5,037 nucleotides of DNA. Origin: CAZCDM01 sp964497475. GTDB taxonomy: Bacteria; Planctomycetota; Phycisphaerae; SM23-33. Location of the stretch: assembly GCA_964497475.1 (NCBI GenBank), contig CAZCDM010000175.1:1-5037 (forward strand), written 5' to 3'. The translations under genes and the position numbers were made by a program. Below are positions 4,977-5,037 of the stretch, piece after piece (the first letter of the stretch is position 1; every line of letters starts with the position of its first letter). The notes under the pieces are model-generated. The model did not search any database, was not told the origin of the DNA, and saw nothing but the letters and a program-made list of their open reading frames with translations.

Positions 4977-5037
4977 ATTGTCCAGGGGTATTTACTTGAC
5001 TCAGGTGCCTCTATATCTTGTGTTTTCGGCGCTCGAA

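Noticed and set aside
4996..5013. Rightward promoter starting with TTGACT near the right edge
   Set aside because: TTGACT is a fair -35, but the only -10-like hexamer (TATATC) is about 10 bp away, too close for sigma-70, and no gene start follows within the window.

Overview
The window is GC-rich with strong G/C preference at third codon positions in its genes. The exception is an AT-rich island at about 190-340. Shine-Dalgarno signals are clear in front of some genes (gph and the small UPF0175-like gene) and missing in front of others (the TPR gene, coaE and bioF). Together with a long Pro-rich TPR membrane protein, this fits a GC-rich environmental bacterium. A planctomycete/Phycisphaerae-like origin is plausible, but that is an inference from style only; no marker gene in the window fixes the taxonomy.

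Layout, left to right. Positions 1-351 hold no confidently supported gene. They contain a perfect 27-bp tandem duplication at the edge, a degenerate array with a period of about 19 bp (61-190), and an AT-rich stretch with a perfect palindrome and an overlapping hairpin. That stretch is probably the regulatory region of the next gene. From about 493 (or 352) to 1881 on the + strand lies a membrane-anchored, Pro-rich, multi-TPR protein. All confidently identified genes right of it are on the - strand. Reading right to left, these are bioF (biotin synthesis, 8-amino-7-oxononanoate synthase), a 74-aa UPF0175-like putative antitoxin or DNA-binding protein, coaE (dephospho-CoA kinase) and gph (phosphoglycolate-phosphatase-like HAD hydrolase). 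coaE and gph share an ATGA stop/start overlap and form a tight translationally coupled pair. gph and the TPR gene converge with only 15 bp between their stop codons.

The functional theme is small-molecule housekeeping: bioF makes a biotin precursor, coaE completes coenzyme A, and gph probably removes 2-phosphoglycolate or does phosphatase clean-up. bioF consumes pimeloyl-ACP or pimeloyl-CoA, so there is a loose link between biotin and CoA/acyl metabolism, but the spacing (93 bp and 238 bp gaps) does not show a single operon. The least ordinary items are the repeats and palindromes at the left edge, the UPF0175-like gene without a visible toxin partner and with an inverted repeat at its promoter, and the ambiguous Cys-containing N-terminal extension of the TPR gene. 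I see no clear undescribed multi-gene system here.
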